DNA of 64,000 nucleotides from Myxococcales bacterium (GTDB lineage Bacteria > Myxococcota_A > Polyangia > Fen-1088), in contig PLNW01000073.1 of assembly GCA_003142855.1 (NCBI GenBank), positions 108,197 through 172,196 on the forward strand. The letters run 5' to 3'. The number at the start of each line of letters is the position of its first letter. Position 1 is the stretch's first letter. Below the pieces are notes generated by a model. The model had not been told where the DNA came from. It saw only the letters and a list, made by a program, of their open reading frames with translations, and ran no database searches. Shown here one piece after another: positions 1 to 8,263 of the stretch. A program made the translations under genes and the position numbers.

Positions 1-1408
1 AAGGCAGCCGACCGTAGCGTCCCAGATTGGCGCGCAGAGTGACTTGCTCGCTCGCCCATTGCACAAGGGCCAGGCGCGCGTTGGGAAGCCAATAGGTGGC
101 GGGTTGTGTGTCAACGCCCGAGAGACGATAACGGGCCGGGCTCGTGAGGGTGTCTTTGGCCGTTTCCAGGCGCAGCGACGGGATCACGGCCAGGCGTAGC
201 GTCTGGGTGACCATGCGCGCCTCGACTCCACCGGCGCCGTCAACGCGCGACCCAGGGGGAATAGAAGTCGCGCCGGGCAGAACGCTCGAGGGATCGAACC
301 GCTCATAGCGGCCGTCGGCAACCAGGGAAAGCTTTAGCCACCCGGCCAGCGGCTTCACGCCGGTGATCGTGGCGCCCGAGCTGGTGGAAAGGTCACGTGT
401 CTGGGCTGGCGCGCCCAAATCGCCGTTCAGGTCGTCGAGTCGCTGCCAGGTGGTGACGTTGTAGATCTGAGCCCGCCAAGAACTGCCCGGCCCGAGATCG
501 TCGTTCGAATCGTAGGCCGCGGTGGCCAGCAGCCGGTCAGTGCCGAGCGACGCTCCACGGGCATTCACCGAGCCTTCCGGGGGCTCGCCCTGATCGCGGT
601 GAAGGAAGCTGACCGTGCCCCACATTTGTCGACTTCCAGGCAGCAGTCCGACGACATGGGCCAGACCGTCAATCTGCCGGAGGGCATTGTTCTGGCGGCG
701 CGTGATGGAATCGTCGCTGGCGTTGAAGGGTGTGGCGTTGTCGTTGCGATAGGGAAAGTCGCCAGTCCACCCCAGCGCGTTCACGCTGGCGAGCGCGCGC
801 AGATTCTTGCCGGCCCAACGTGCTTGTGCGCCGGCAAACTCGGTTCCGAAAGACCCGCCGCCCGCGTAGGCGCGTACGCCGGAATCTGTCGCGGCGGTGC
901 TCGACAACGACACGATGCCGCCGATGGCCGAGGCGCCGAAGGCGATGGGGCTCATTCCCCGGTAGACCTCGACCGAGCCGAGATCGACCACGGGAATGAG
1001 TCCGACGTCCACGCCGCCGCCCGAAGCTGCCGAGAGCGGCACACCGTCGAAGTACACCTCGACCTGGTTGGCCGATGATCCGCGCAGCGAGAGCGTGGCC
1101 AAGGAGCCCAGTCCGCCCATGCGCGTGACCGACACGCCCGGCAGCTCCGCAAGAAGCTGGGGCAGATCCTCGGCGCTGCGCGGGGTGCGCGCAGCCGTGA
1201 TCACGGATGACGAGGCCGCATCATCCCGGCTCGCCCGCGGCGCCGCCTCGGCCACCACCACGGTTTCGAAGGCGGGCTCGGCCGCGTGCGCAGCGCCCGC
1301 CGCCATGCACAGGACCGCCGCCGCGAATGCGGCGTTCAGGCGCGAATGAATGTGTTTGCGGGCCGGCTCGGCGATCTCCGCGCCGGACGGCACCCTTTGG
1401 AACCACAT
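1..1408 (-). CDS. TonB-dependent outer-membrane receptor, BtuB-like (3' end outside window)
   Basis: Outer-membrane active transporter, probably for cobalamin or a related corrinoid, energised by TonB-ExbBD. The reading frame is open from the ATG at 1408 to the window edge, so only about 469 residues are present. A signal peptide with a long basic N-region ends near AAGAAHA. The plug domain follows, with typical stretches such as LPQLLAELPGVSVTRMGG, LSLRGSSANQVEVYFDGVPL and VEVYRGMSPIAFGASAIGG; the rest is beta-barrel. The upstream cobalamin riboswitch strongly supports a B12 substrate. The start codon sits directly after a terminator hairpin, so an in-frame GTG at 1393 is an alternative start. 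Substrate is inferred from the riboswitch; the receptor family itself is clear from the plug. Confidence 0.88.
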   Translation of the reverse strand, partial: MWFQRVPSGAEIAEPARKHIHSRLNAAFAAAVLCMAAGAAHAAEPAFETVVVAEAAPRASRDDAASSSVITAARTPRSAEDLPQLLAELPGVSVTRMGGLGSLATLSLRGSSANQVEVYFDGVPLSAASGGGVDVGLIPVVDLGSVEVYRGMSPIAFGASAIGGIVSLSSTAATDSGVRAYAGGGSFGTEFAGAQARWAGKNLRALASVNALGWTGDFPYRNDNATPFNASDDSITRRQNNALRQIDGLAHVVGLLPGSRQMWGTVSFLHRDQGEPPEGSVNARGASLGTDRLLATAAYDSNDDLGPGSSWRAQIYNVTTWQRLDDLNGDLGAPAQTRDLSTSSGATITGVKPLAGWLKLSLVADGRYERFDPSSVLPGATSIPPGSRVDGAGGVEARMVTQTLRLAVIPSLRLETAKDTLTSPARYRLSGVDTQPATYWLPNARLALVQWASEQVTLRANLGRYGRLP

Positions 1409-1409
1409 G

Positions 1410-1441
1410 AAAAACCCCCGTTCCGTCGGCGGAAACGGGGG
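1410..1441 (-). terminator. Intrinsic terminator forming the riboswitch expression platform
   Basis: On the minus strand CCCCCGTTTCCG, a short loop and CGGAACGGGGG form an 11-bp GC-rich stem with one bulged T, followed at once by TTTTT. The U tract ends one base before the receptor ATG. It lies about 60 nt downstream of the cobalamin aptamer, the expected position for B12-dependent premature termination. The G-rich 3' arm could also mask the ribosome-binding site. Confidence 0.8.
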
Positions 1442-1487
1442 TGCGTGGCTGAAAGCTCGGCGCCCAGTTCCTCCTCGGGAAGGCAGC

Positions 1488-1680
1488 GTGGCTGACGCGG
1501 GCAGGTTTCCTGGCTCGTGGGTCTTGCGGCAGAGCCGCTTCGCCTGTTCCAGCCTTCCCAGAGGGTTTCCTCCAGTGGCCAATTCGGAAAAGACTTCCCA
1601 CTTACAGTGGCGGGACCGCGCCGGGATAGCACCCTAGGGTGCGCACCGGCTTCCCTTTTCAGCGGGGCCGTCGAAGCCCC
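1488..1680 (-). promoter_or_regulatory. Cobalamin (AdoCbl-type) riboswitch
   Basis: Read on the minus strand the region carries the conserved blocks of the cobalamin aptamer in order: AAAAGGGAAGCCGGTG, CGGTCCCGCCACTGTAAG (the B12-box core), GGCCACTGG, CTGGGAAGGC and AGCCAGGAAACCTGCC. Spacing matches the family. It precedes the TonB-dependent receptor and a terminator, so B12 binding should switch receptor expression off. It overlaps an upstream, non-genuine extension of the lon frame on the other strand. Confidence 0.93.
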
Positions 1681-1716
1681 GCACCCGTGTCACTATTCAG
1701 TTGTCAATGCGGCGTC

Positions 1717-1745
1717 AAACTAGTCTTCGTGCCGGAGTCTGTCAA
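1717..1745 (-). promoter_or_regulatory. Putative sigma-70 promoter for the riboswitch transcript
   Basis: Minus-strand TTGACA (1745-1740), a 17-bp spacer and TAGTTT (1722-1717). It is placed so that transcription starts near 1710, just before the aptamer. A second, weaker pairing (TTGACG/TAGTGA) overlaps it. Sequence inspection only. Confidence 0.4.
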
Positions 1746-1806
1746 GCGCATGACGGATTGGACCGATTTGTGTAGTGATTCGATCGTTTCTGCTAGTGTG
1801 GAAAAC

Positions 1807-4278
1807 ATGAGTGCTGAGGGCGAAGGCACCAGGCCCAGCCTGGGTCACGAGATACCGGATGTTCTGCCGCTGCTGCCGGTCCGGGATCTGGTGGTTTTTC
1901 CTTACATGATTGCTCCGCTGCGCGTGTCGCGGCCCATCTCGCTGGACGCTGTGCAGGTCGCCCTGCAGGATGATCAGCGGTTGTGTTTCATCGTGGCCCA
2001 ACGTGAATCGGCGGAAGAGGATCCCAAGCCCAACTCGCTGTATCGCACGGGCACGGTGGGACTTATCATGCGCATGCGCAAGCTCTCCGATGGGGGGCTC
2101 AAGATCCTCATCCAGGGTCTGTGCCGCGCGCGCATCCAGCGCTTCATCGCCGAGCAGCCCAGTTACCAGGTTCGCCTCGACATCATGGAGGAAGCGACGC
2201 CGGCCTCCACGGTCGAGCTGGAAGCGCTGGTGCGCACGGTGAAACAGAACGTCGAGCGGGTGGCCGAGTTGGGCCGCACCGTGCAGCCCGAGCTGGCGTT
2301 GGTGTTGCAGAACGTAGACGAGCCGGGCCGCATTGCGGATCTGGTGGCGTCGAACTTGACGCTCAAGCTGGCCGACGCGCAGGCCATCTTGGAGATGGAC
2401 GATCCGGTGCAGCGCCTGGCCAAGGTGAACCAGGCCCTGGAGAACGAAGTCGGAATCCTGGAGGTGCAGAACCGCATCCAGAGCCGGGTCAAAGAGGAGA
2501 TGTCCAAGACCCAGCGCGACTACTATCTGCGCGAGCAGTTGCGCCAGATCCGGCACGAGTTGGGCGATGCGGATTCATTCCGCGACGAGATCGAGGACTT
2601 GCGCCAAAAAATCGAAGCGGGGGGACTGCCGGCTGAGGCGCGCGCGGAGGCGGACAAGCAGTTGCGGCGCCTGGAACAGATGAGCCCCGAGAGTGCCGAG
2701 GCGGCGGTGGTGCGCAGCTACGTGGATGTCATGGTCGAGCTTCCCTGGAAAGAACCGGACGAAGATCCGGTGGATCTGCGCAGCGCGCGCGCCGTGCTCG
2801 ACCAAGATCACTACGACCTGGAGCACGTCAAGGAACGCATCCTCGACTACTTGGCGGTTCACAAACTGCGCCGCGGGGTCCATGGTCCGCTGCTTTGCTT
2901 CCTGGGCCCGCCCGGCGTGGGCAAGACATCGCTTGGGCGCTCCATTGCGCGGGCACTGGGCCGCAAGTTCGTGCGAATTTCTTTGGGCGGCGTGCGCGAC
3001 GAGGCCGAGATTCGCGGCCACCGTCGCACCTACGTGGGCGCGCTGCCAGGGCGCATTCTGCAGGGGATGAAACAAGCGGGCAGCAAGAACCCCGTGTTCA
3101 TGCTCGACGAGGTCGACAAGCTGGGCTCCGACTACCGCGGCGATCCCTCGGCGGCCTTGCTCGAGGTTCTCGATCCCGAGCAGAACCACGCCTTCCGCGA
3201 CCACTATCTGGGCGTGCCCTATGACCTGTCCAAGGTGATGTTCATCGCCACCGCCAATCTGGCGGACACCATTCCGCCACCCTTGCGCGATCGCATGGAG
3301 ACCCTGCGTCTGGCCGGCTACAGCGAGGAAGAGAAGCTGGCCATCGCCGAGAAGTACCTGGTGCCCAAGCAGATCGCCGAAGCGGGCCTGAGCGAGCGCG
3401 ATCTTTCGCTGGGGCGGCCGGCGTTGCGCAAGATCATCTCGGAATACACCCGCGAGGCCGGGCTGCGCGAGCTGGAACGGCAGATTGCGCAGCTGGCGCG
3501 CAAGATGGCGCGGCGTCTGGTGGAGAGTGGCCAGGCACCCGCCAGCGGCCGCAAGACCAAGGCCGGCCGAACCGCGGTGAGCCCTGACGATCTGGCCAAG
3601 CTGCTGGGACCGCCCAGGTTCATTCCCGACGAGCGCCAGCGCGCGGACGAGGTCGGGATCGCCAACGGCCTGGCGTGGACCCAGGTGGGCGGCGAAGTCC
3701 TCCACGTCGAGGCGCAGATGATGCCGGGCAAGGGCAACTTGATCTTGACCGGCCAGCTGGGCGAGGTGATGAAGGAATCGGCGCAAGCGGCGTTGTCCTT
3801 CGCGCGCGTGCAAGCCACGCGTCTCGGGCTACGCAGCGATTTCCTTTCCGATCGCGAGATCCACATTCACGTGCCCGCAGGCGGCGTGCCCAAGGACGGA
3901 CCGTCGGCCGGGATCACCATGGCCTGCGTCTTGGTGTCGTTGGTGTCCGGGATTCCCGTGCGCCGGGATGTGGCCATGACTGGAGAAATCACCCTGCGCG
4001 GGCGGGTGCTCCCGGTCGGTGGTCTGAAGGAGAAACTGCTGGCGGCGGTGCGCGCGGGTATGCGCGTGGCCATCGTGCCAGCCACCAACATGGCGGAATT
4101 GAGCGAACTTCCTAATCACCTGCGCGAGCGGATCAAGATCCAGCCGGTACACAGCGTCGATGAGGCCTTGGTCATCTCGTTGACCCGGCCGCTAAGCCAT
4201 CCCAAGGCCGCGGCCGTGGCTCCGCGCGGGCCTGCGGCCAGCGTCGTCGCGCCGCCCCGCCGCGGCGGCGCGGCGTAG
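1807..4278 (+). CDS. lon: ATP-dependent serine protease Lon
   Basis: Cytosolic AAA+ protease for misfolded and regulatory proteins. The 823 residues contain the N-terminal LAN domain (LPLLPVRDLVVFPYM onward), the AAA module with Walker A GPPGVGKT (367-374) and Walker B VFMLDEVDKLG, and the Lon protease domain with catalytic Ser700 in KDGPSAGITM and Lys743 in GGLKEKLLAA (spacing 43, as in E. coli S679/K722). I chose the ATG at 1807 because the open frame upstream overlaps the riboswitch and has no Lon similarity, while the protein from 1807 aligns with normal Lon length. The last 30 residues are an Ala/Pro-rich tail. Myxobacteria commonly have two Lon proteins; which paralog this is cannot be said. 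Confidence 0.97.
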   Translation: MSAEGEGTRPSLGHEIPDVLPLLPVRDLVVFPYMIAPLRVSRPISLDAVQVALQDDQRLCFIVAQRESAEEDPKPNSLYRTGTVGLIMRMRKLSDGGLKILIQGLCRARIQRFIAEQPSYQVRLDIMEEATPASTVELEALVRTVKQNVERVAELGRTVQPELALVLQNVDEPGRIADLVASNLTLKLADAQAILEMDDPVQRLAKVNQALENEVGILEVQNRIQSRVKEEMSKTQRDYYLREQLRQIRHELGDADSFRDEIEDLRQKIEAGGLPAEARAEADKQLRRLEQMSPESAEAAVVRSYVDVMVELPWKEPDEDPVDLRSARAVLDQDHYDLEHVKERILDYLAVHKLRRGVHGPLLCFLGPPGVGKTSLGRSIARALGRKFVRISLGGVRDEAEIRGHRRTYVGALPGRILQGMKQAGSKNPVFMLDEVDKLGSDYRGDPSAALLEVLDPEQNHAFRDHYLGVPYDLSKVMFIATANLADTIPPPLRDRMETLRLAGYSEEEKLAIAEKYLVPKQIAEAGLSERDLSLGRPALRKIISEYTREAGLRELERQIAQLARKMARRLVESGQAPASGRKTKAGRTAVSPDDLAKLLGPPRFIPDERQRADEVGIANGLAWTQVGGEVLHVEAQMMPGKGNLILTGQLGEVMKESAQAALSFARVQATRLGLRSDFLSDREIHIHVPAGGVPKDGPSAGITMACVLVSLVSGIPVRRDVAMTGEITLRGRVLPVGGLKEKLLAAVRAGMRVAIVPATNMAELSELPNHLRERIKIQPVHSVDEALVISLTRPLSHPKAAAVAPRGPAASVVAPPRRGGAA

Positions 4279-4293
4279 AGCTGCGATGGCGCA

Positions 4294-5613
4294 CTAGTTG
4301 CTGGTGCCAATCACGAATGCGACGTCGTCGATCCAGACTCCGAACGTGTTGTTTTTCGGAATCTGGAACTGCACCTCGAAGATGGTCGACGGGTCGAAGC
4401 CGCCCCCTGAGCGGCCCCAACCGTCCTGGGTGAGTGAAGAGAAGGAGACCGTGTACTTGGTCCACTCGGTCGTGAGGTTGGTTATGCGGTAGCCGTAGTG
4501 ATCCCAGCACTGATTCTCCGGGGCGCTCCCCTCGCAGAGCCCGCCATCAGGCAGGGTGTCCTTGTCCGGGAACGCGACTCGCAGCCCGTATGAGCCGCTG
4601 TCGATCTTGGCCCAGAAGCTGATGCCGTCGTACTTGGACGCGTCGTAGGGGCCGCCGATGCCGAACCCAACGGTAGCGCCCGTGTCTACAAAGGGCCCAC
4701 CGTACACGTAGGCCGCGTACTGGCGACACATGTCGCCTGTTTTGGTCATGGTGAAGAGTCCCGCTGGGTCAGGGAACATGGTTGCGCCCGGAGTGCCGTC
4801 GTCGCTGTCCTTCCAAGCCCCAGCGCGTCCGTTGACCTGCGGGATGAAGCGATCGCCATCGTTCATGTCGTCGATCAGCTCTTCATTGGGCGCCAAACCC
4901 GGACAAGTCGTGCCGCCGACCGACCCTCCAACACCGCCTGTGCTCGCCGTGCCGCCGCGGCCACCGACCACGGTGCCGCCCGTTGCAAGCGTGCCGCTGT
5001 GGCCACCGACCGCGGTGCCGCCCAATGGGATCGTGCCGCCACTGCCACCGACCGCGGTGCCGCCCAGTGGGATCGTGCCGCCAGTGCTGCCGCCCAATAC
5101 TGTTGTGCCACCGAATGGAAAAAATCCGCCCGTGCCGCCGCGACCACCAACCCCGGTCGTTCCACCGGTCGTGCCGAAAGAGCCACCGAACACTGTGCTG
5201 CGGCCTCCGACCGCGGTGCCGCCGACGGGGACCGTGCCGCCGCTACCACCGAGATAGATCGCTCCGCCCGTCGGCGGAACGTACCTCGTTGCGCCCGTCG
5301 GCGCGATGTACCCACCCACCTCTGCTGTGCCACCGTATGGAACGAACCCGCCCGTGCCGCCGCCCAGGGCGATCACACCACCAGTTCCGACTGTCGCGCC
5401 CGCAAAGCCAATGACACCGGCTGTCCCGACCACCCCGCCCGTAGCGAGACTGCCCCCGAAAACCAGACCCGTGTCGCCGCCTTGGATAGCGCCGCCGACC
5501 GGGCCACCGGGTTGCGCGGACTCCAACTCGTCCAGGGGCGTTCGCGCCCCGCCGCATCCCGCGGCGACCAGGAGCGAAAAAGCCAGCCGTAGGTTCAAGC
5601 GATTTGCCTTCAT
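4294..5613 (-). CDS. Secreted lipoprotein: Gly/Thr repeat spacer plus carbohydrate-binding-like domain
   Basis: 439 residues. A lipoprotein signal (MKANRLNLRLAFSLLVAAGC) gives a lipidated Cys, so surface or periplasmic anchoring is likely. Next comes about 220 residues of low-complexity GGT/GGTAVGG-type repeats, then a ~200-residue C-terminal domain starting near ELIDDMNDGD and ending WIDDVAFVIG, whose pattern (DGISFWAK, WTKYTVSF, VQFQIPKNNTFGVWIDDV) resembles jelly-roll carbohydrate-binding modules (CBM11/CIA30-like). The ATG at 5613 was chosen because AGGGG lies 7 nt upstream. The gene converges on lon with a 15-bp gap. The role, perhaps polysaccharide binding, is inferred; no catalytic domain is present. 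Confidence 0.85.
   Translation of the reverse strand: MKANRLNLRLAFSLLVAAGCGGARTPLDELESAQPGGPVGGAIQGGDTGLVFGGSLATGGVVGTAGVIGFAGATVGTGGVIALGGGTGGFVPYGGTAEVGGYIAPTGATRYVPPTGGAIYLGGSGGTVPVGGTAVGGRSTVFGGSFGTTGGTTGVGGRGGTGGFFPFGGTTVLGGSTGGTIPLGGTAVGGSGGTIPLGGTAVGGHSGTLATGGTVVGGRGGTASTGGVGGSVGGTTCPGLAPNEELIDDMNDGDRFIPQVNGRAGAWKDSDDGTPGATMFPDPAGLFTMTKTGDMCRQYAAYVYGGPFVDTGATVGFGIGGPYDASKYDGISFWAKIDSGSYGLRVAFPDKDTLPDGGLCEGSAPENQCWDHYGYRITNLTTEWTKYTVSFSSLTQDGWGRSGGGFDPSTIFEVQFQIPKNNTFGVWIDDVAFVIGTSN
4915..5560. repeat. Low-complexity Gly/Thr-coding repeat tract
   Basis: Degenerate tandem units coding for GG-T-x-x-GG on the minus strand (visible on the plus strand as repeated ccgcccgt/gtgccgcc). Units such as gtgccgcc(c/a)aatgggatcgtg recur almost exactly near 5010-5080. 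It forms the spacer of the lipoprotein gene. Confidence 0.8.
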
Positions 5614-6006
5614 AGTCGTACCCCTGCTTTCGCACATGTTACCCGACTGACGAAATAATAACGGACTTGGAGGCTAGTGAGGGAAAGACTCACCGCTCAC
5701 AGATCACTCACTCGGCGTCGATTAACTACAGTTTGGCACGCGAAATTAATCAATGTCCATGCGTTGATAGATGCCATCCCAAATGTATCAGTTTAGCTCC
5801 TGACTGCGTCCCGTTTGCTCCTTCTCTGTACTATTAGGGTGCCGTTTCTTCGCGGGCCGCGAAGGTTTCCTCGCAACGCCCGAACATCATTCCGGTTTCT
5901 CCGACTCTGTGAACTCCCCTCTCCCCTCTGTGTGCTCAGCGGCCGGCGGCTGACAAGACGAATCACCTCACCCGTTTGGTTGCGGCCGTGAGGCCGCCCT
6001 GTGTCC
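5614..6006. other. Intergenic region, AT-richer than surroundings
   Basis: 393 bp between the lipoprotein start and the end of ttcA. No convincing ORF, tRNA or terminator was seen. The lipoprotein-proximal half is clearly AT-richer and contains TATTAT (minus strand, 5660-5655), a possible -10 without a clear -35. The distal part holds one copy of the ~48-bp intergenic repeat (5903-5946). Confidence 0.6.
5903..5946 (-). repeat. Intergenic repeat family, copy A
   Basis: Minus strand reads GCCGCTGAGCACACAGAGG then GGAGAGGGGAG, TT and CACAGAGTC. It matches copies at 15053, 27199 and 36610. Located 3' of ttcA. Confidence 0.75.
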
Positions 6007-6819
6007 TCAGCGGCGGGTGACCGCCGAGTTGAATGCCTCTCGGTCCAATAGATGCGACAGATTGACGTTGCCGAGCGCTGCCAGCATCGTCTGGCGCAGG
6101 TTGGGGTGCTCGGCCTCCAAGCGGGACAGCAGGGCCTTCATCTGTTTGCGTTGGGCATCGGGCTGCGAGCCGCACAGGTGGCAGGGCAGGATGGGAAAGC
6201 GGCGGCTTTCGGCGAAGCGGGCCAGGGTTTCTTCGGCGCAATAGATGAGGGGCCGGATAACGATGGACGCGCCATCGTCGCTGACCAGGCGCGCCGGGAT
6301 GGCCGCCAGCTTGCCCGCGAAGAAGACATTGAGCAGCAGGGTCTCCACGGCGTCGTCGCGGTGGTGCCCGAGCGCAATTTTGGTGCACCCGAACTGGCCA
6401 GCCAGCCGGTAGAGAATTCCGCGGCGCAGGCGCGCGCACATCGAGCAGTAGGTGCGGCCTTCCGGGATCTTGTCGACCACTATTGAATAGGTGTTTTCGC
6501 GCACGATTCGCTGGTCGAAGCCATTGGCGCGCAGCCAGTCGGCAAGCGGTGCAGGATCGTGGCCGGGCTGACCCTGGTCGAGGTGCACGGCCAGAAGCTC
6601 GAAATGCACCGGGGCCCGGCGGCGCAGGATTTCCAGCAAGGCGAGCAAGGAATAGCTGTCTTTCCCGCCAGAAACTGCCACAAGGATGCGATCACCCTCT
6701 GAGATAAGGTCGAAGTCCGCCACAGCGCGTCCCACGTCATGCAGAAGGTCGCGTTCCTCAAGCTGCCCGGGCCGGTAGGCGGGCTGCATGGGATCACCAA
6801 TTTGCACGGGGCGGCTCAT
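6007..6819 (-). CDS. ttcA: tRNA 2-thiocytidine biosynthesis protein TtcA (PP-loop ATPase)
   Basis: Thiolates C32 of certain tRNAs using ATP and an Fe-S cluster. The 270 residues contain the PP-loop SGGKDS (50-55), the CSMC pair (Cys125, Cys128) and a CHLCGSQ motif (Cys213, Cys216), with the conserved GHHRDDAVETLLLN segment between. Together these separate TtcA from TilS and TtuA. The ATG at 6819 gives a normal family length; an internal ATG (Met11, 6789) is possible. It is divergent from the TonB-like gene at 6949. Confidence 0.92.
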   Translation of the reverse strand: MSRPVQIGDPMQPAYRPGQLEERDLLHDVGRAVADFDLISEGDRILVAVSGGKDSYSLLALLEILRRRAPVHFELLAVHLDQGQPGHDPAPLADWLRANGFDQRIVRENTYSIVVDKIPEGRTYCSMCARLRRGILYRLAGQFGCTKIALGHHRDDAVETLLLNVFFAGKLAAIPARLVSDDGASIVIRPLIYCAEETLARFAESRRFPILPCHLCGSQPDAQRKQMKALLSRLEAEHPNLRQTMLAALGNVNLSHLLDREAFNSAVTRR

Positions 6820-6948
6820 CGCGTGGACCAGCTACTCTATAGCACCAGAGACCGACGTCCTCCGGATCCCGTCTTCCGCAACTGGCCGCAATGGTTGGCC
6901 CTTGCGAAAAAGTGGCTACACTTATGGGTGTAAGGCGGGTCTCGCGCC

Positions 6949-8139
6949 ATGGCCATCTTTGATTCATCCCAGCGACGGAAGGGCTCCTCGCTCGGCCGAT
7001 GGGCCGCGCTGGCCCTGCTCATCCACTTGCAGCTCCTGCTGGTCGCTGGAGTCGTGCTGCACATCTGGGCCCCGCGCGACGCCGACATCTTGGCGGCGCG
7101 CAAGCGGGCCGCGGCCGAGGGCTCAGCCGAGCCCATCGCGGTGAGCACGGTCGATGATGCTACGGCGAGAAAGCTCATCGCCGACATGGAGCGCCTGGAG
7201 GAGAAGGCGCAAGAGGAAAAGGCGAAGAAGGAAGAAGAGTCGGTCAAGGCGCCTGGGCAGGTGGTGGACTTGGCTCGGCCGCGCGAGGAGAAGCGGCCCG
7301 AGAACGCGCGCTTTGCCGCCGAGTACGATTCCTCGGTTGAGCACGAAACGCGCAAGTACGGCAGGTTCGATCCCAACGAACTGCAGCGCTCGCGCGGCGA
7401 CAGCGATCGCAACCGGGTGGCGGTATCTGAGCCGGCGGGGTCGCCCAAGCCGCCGGGCGCGGCCGGTGCTCTGGCCATGCGCATGCCGATGCACCGGAGA
7501 CCGATGTGGACGCCCGGCGATCCCGATAAGGCGCCTGGCGAAACCGGCGAGCAGGTTTCGGAATCCTCGGATCCTGAGGGACTGTTCGCTCGGCCGGGCG
7601 GCGGTGGCTCGCGCCGGGCTCCCTCGCAGACGCGCGAAGGCGAACCCTTGCTCTCGCCCGGCCCGGGCGTGGCCTCGCTGCTGCCCTCGGAAGAAGAGGT
7701 TGCGCGGGCCGTGGGCAGCGGAACCCAGGACCACCTGAAAGACGTCGACGAGGGCGAAGAGACGGCGCTCAATGCCAAGCGCTGGAAGTTCGCTACCTTC
7801 TTCAACCGGGTCAAGGAACAGGTGCGCGACCGCTGGAAGCCGGTCGAAGAGTACCAGCGCCGCGACCCCACGGGCGCCATCTACGGTGCGCAGGACCGTC
7901 TGACCCAGGTGCACGTCCAGCTCCGAGCCGATGGCTCGCTGGCCAAGGTCTCGCTGGCCCAGACCTGCGGCGTGGACTTTCTCGACGACACGGCCATCGA
8001 GGCATTCAAGCAGGCGCAGCCGTTTCCCAATCCGCCTCGCCAGCTGGTGCAGGCCTCTGGCCTTATCGACTTCGATTTCGGGTTCTACCTCGAGATCTCC
8101 GGTTCACCGCGCGTGAGGTTCCTGAAATACAAGATGTAG
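6949..8139 (+). CDS. TonB-family protein (N-terminal TM anchor, TonB C-terminal domain)
   Basis: 396 residues. One membrane segment (about 18-42: WAALALLIHLQLLLVAGVVL), a charged E/K/A-rich periplasmic stretch, a Pro/Gly-rich linker and a C-terminal TonB-type domain (about 290-385: KEQVRDRW, a GSLAKVSLAQTCGVDFLDDTAIEAF core and FPNPPRQL). This matches energy-transducing TonB or the myxobacterial AgmX/GltJ-like TonB proteins that couple inner-membrane energy to envelope machinery. A TonB-dependent receptor lies about 5.5 kb away, but no exbBD is in the window, so the partner is unknown. The ATG at 6949 lies just before the basic N-terminus. Confidence 0.75.
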   Translation: MAIFDSSQRRKGSSLGRWAALALLIHLQLLLVAGVVLHIWAPRDADILAARKRAAAEGSAEPIAVSTVDDATARKLIADMERLEEKAQEEKAKKEEESVKAPGQVVDLARPREEKRPENARFAAEYDSSVEHETRKYGRFDPNELQRSRGDSDRNRVAVSEPAGSPKPPGAAGALAMRMPMHRRPMWTPGDPDKAPGETGEQVSESSDPEGLFARPGGGGSRRAPSQTREGEPLLSPGPGVASLLPSEEEVARAVGSGTQDHLKDVDEGEETALNAKRWKFATFFNRVKEQVRDRWKPVEEYQRRDPTGAIYGAQDRLTQVHVQLRADGSLAKVSLAQTCGVDFLDDTAIEAFKQAQPFPNPPRQLVQASGLIDFDFGFYLEISGSPRVRFLKYKM

Positions 8140-8204
8140 CCGGCCAGGCGCGTCTCGCGTCGCCGCGCGCTATCGTGGATTCCTGCCAAGTGACAAATTC
8201 GTCC

Positions 8205-8210
8205 TATAAT
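8205..8210 (+). promoter_or_regulatory. Putative -10 box of the lipoprotein gene at 8264
   Basis: Perfect TATAAT 54 nt upstream of the ATG; no good TTGACA at 16-18 bp spacing. The gene itself has a clear GAAGGAG ribosome-binding site. Confidence 0.45.
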
Positions 8211-8263
8211 CCGGCCTCGAATGCATCGCCCGAACGGGCTCTCGGTAATACGAAGGAGTTTCC

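Noticed and set aside
1639..1806. 56-codon upstream extension of lon
   Set aside because: It runs through the riboswitch on the other strand and has no Lon similarity.
2575..3813. 412-residue minus-strand ORF across lon
   Set aside because: Antisense of conserved Lon sequence, with no recognisable domain.
4730..5257. Pro-rich plus-strand ORF
   Set aside because: Antisense translation of the Gly/Thr repeat tract.
4900..5560. CRISPR array suspected from short repeats
   Set aside because: Units are in-frame Gly/Thr codons without uniform spacers.
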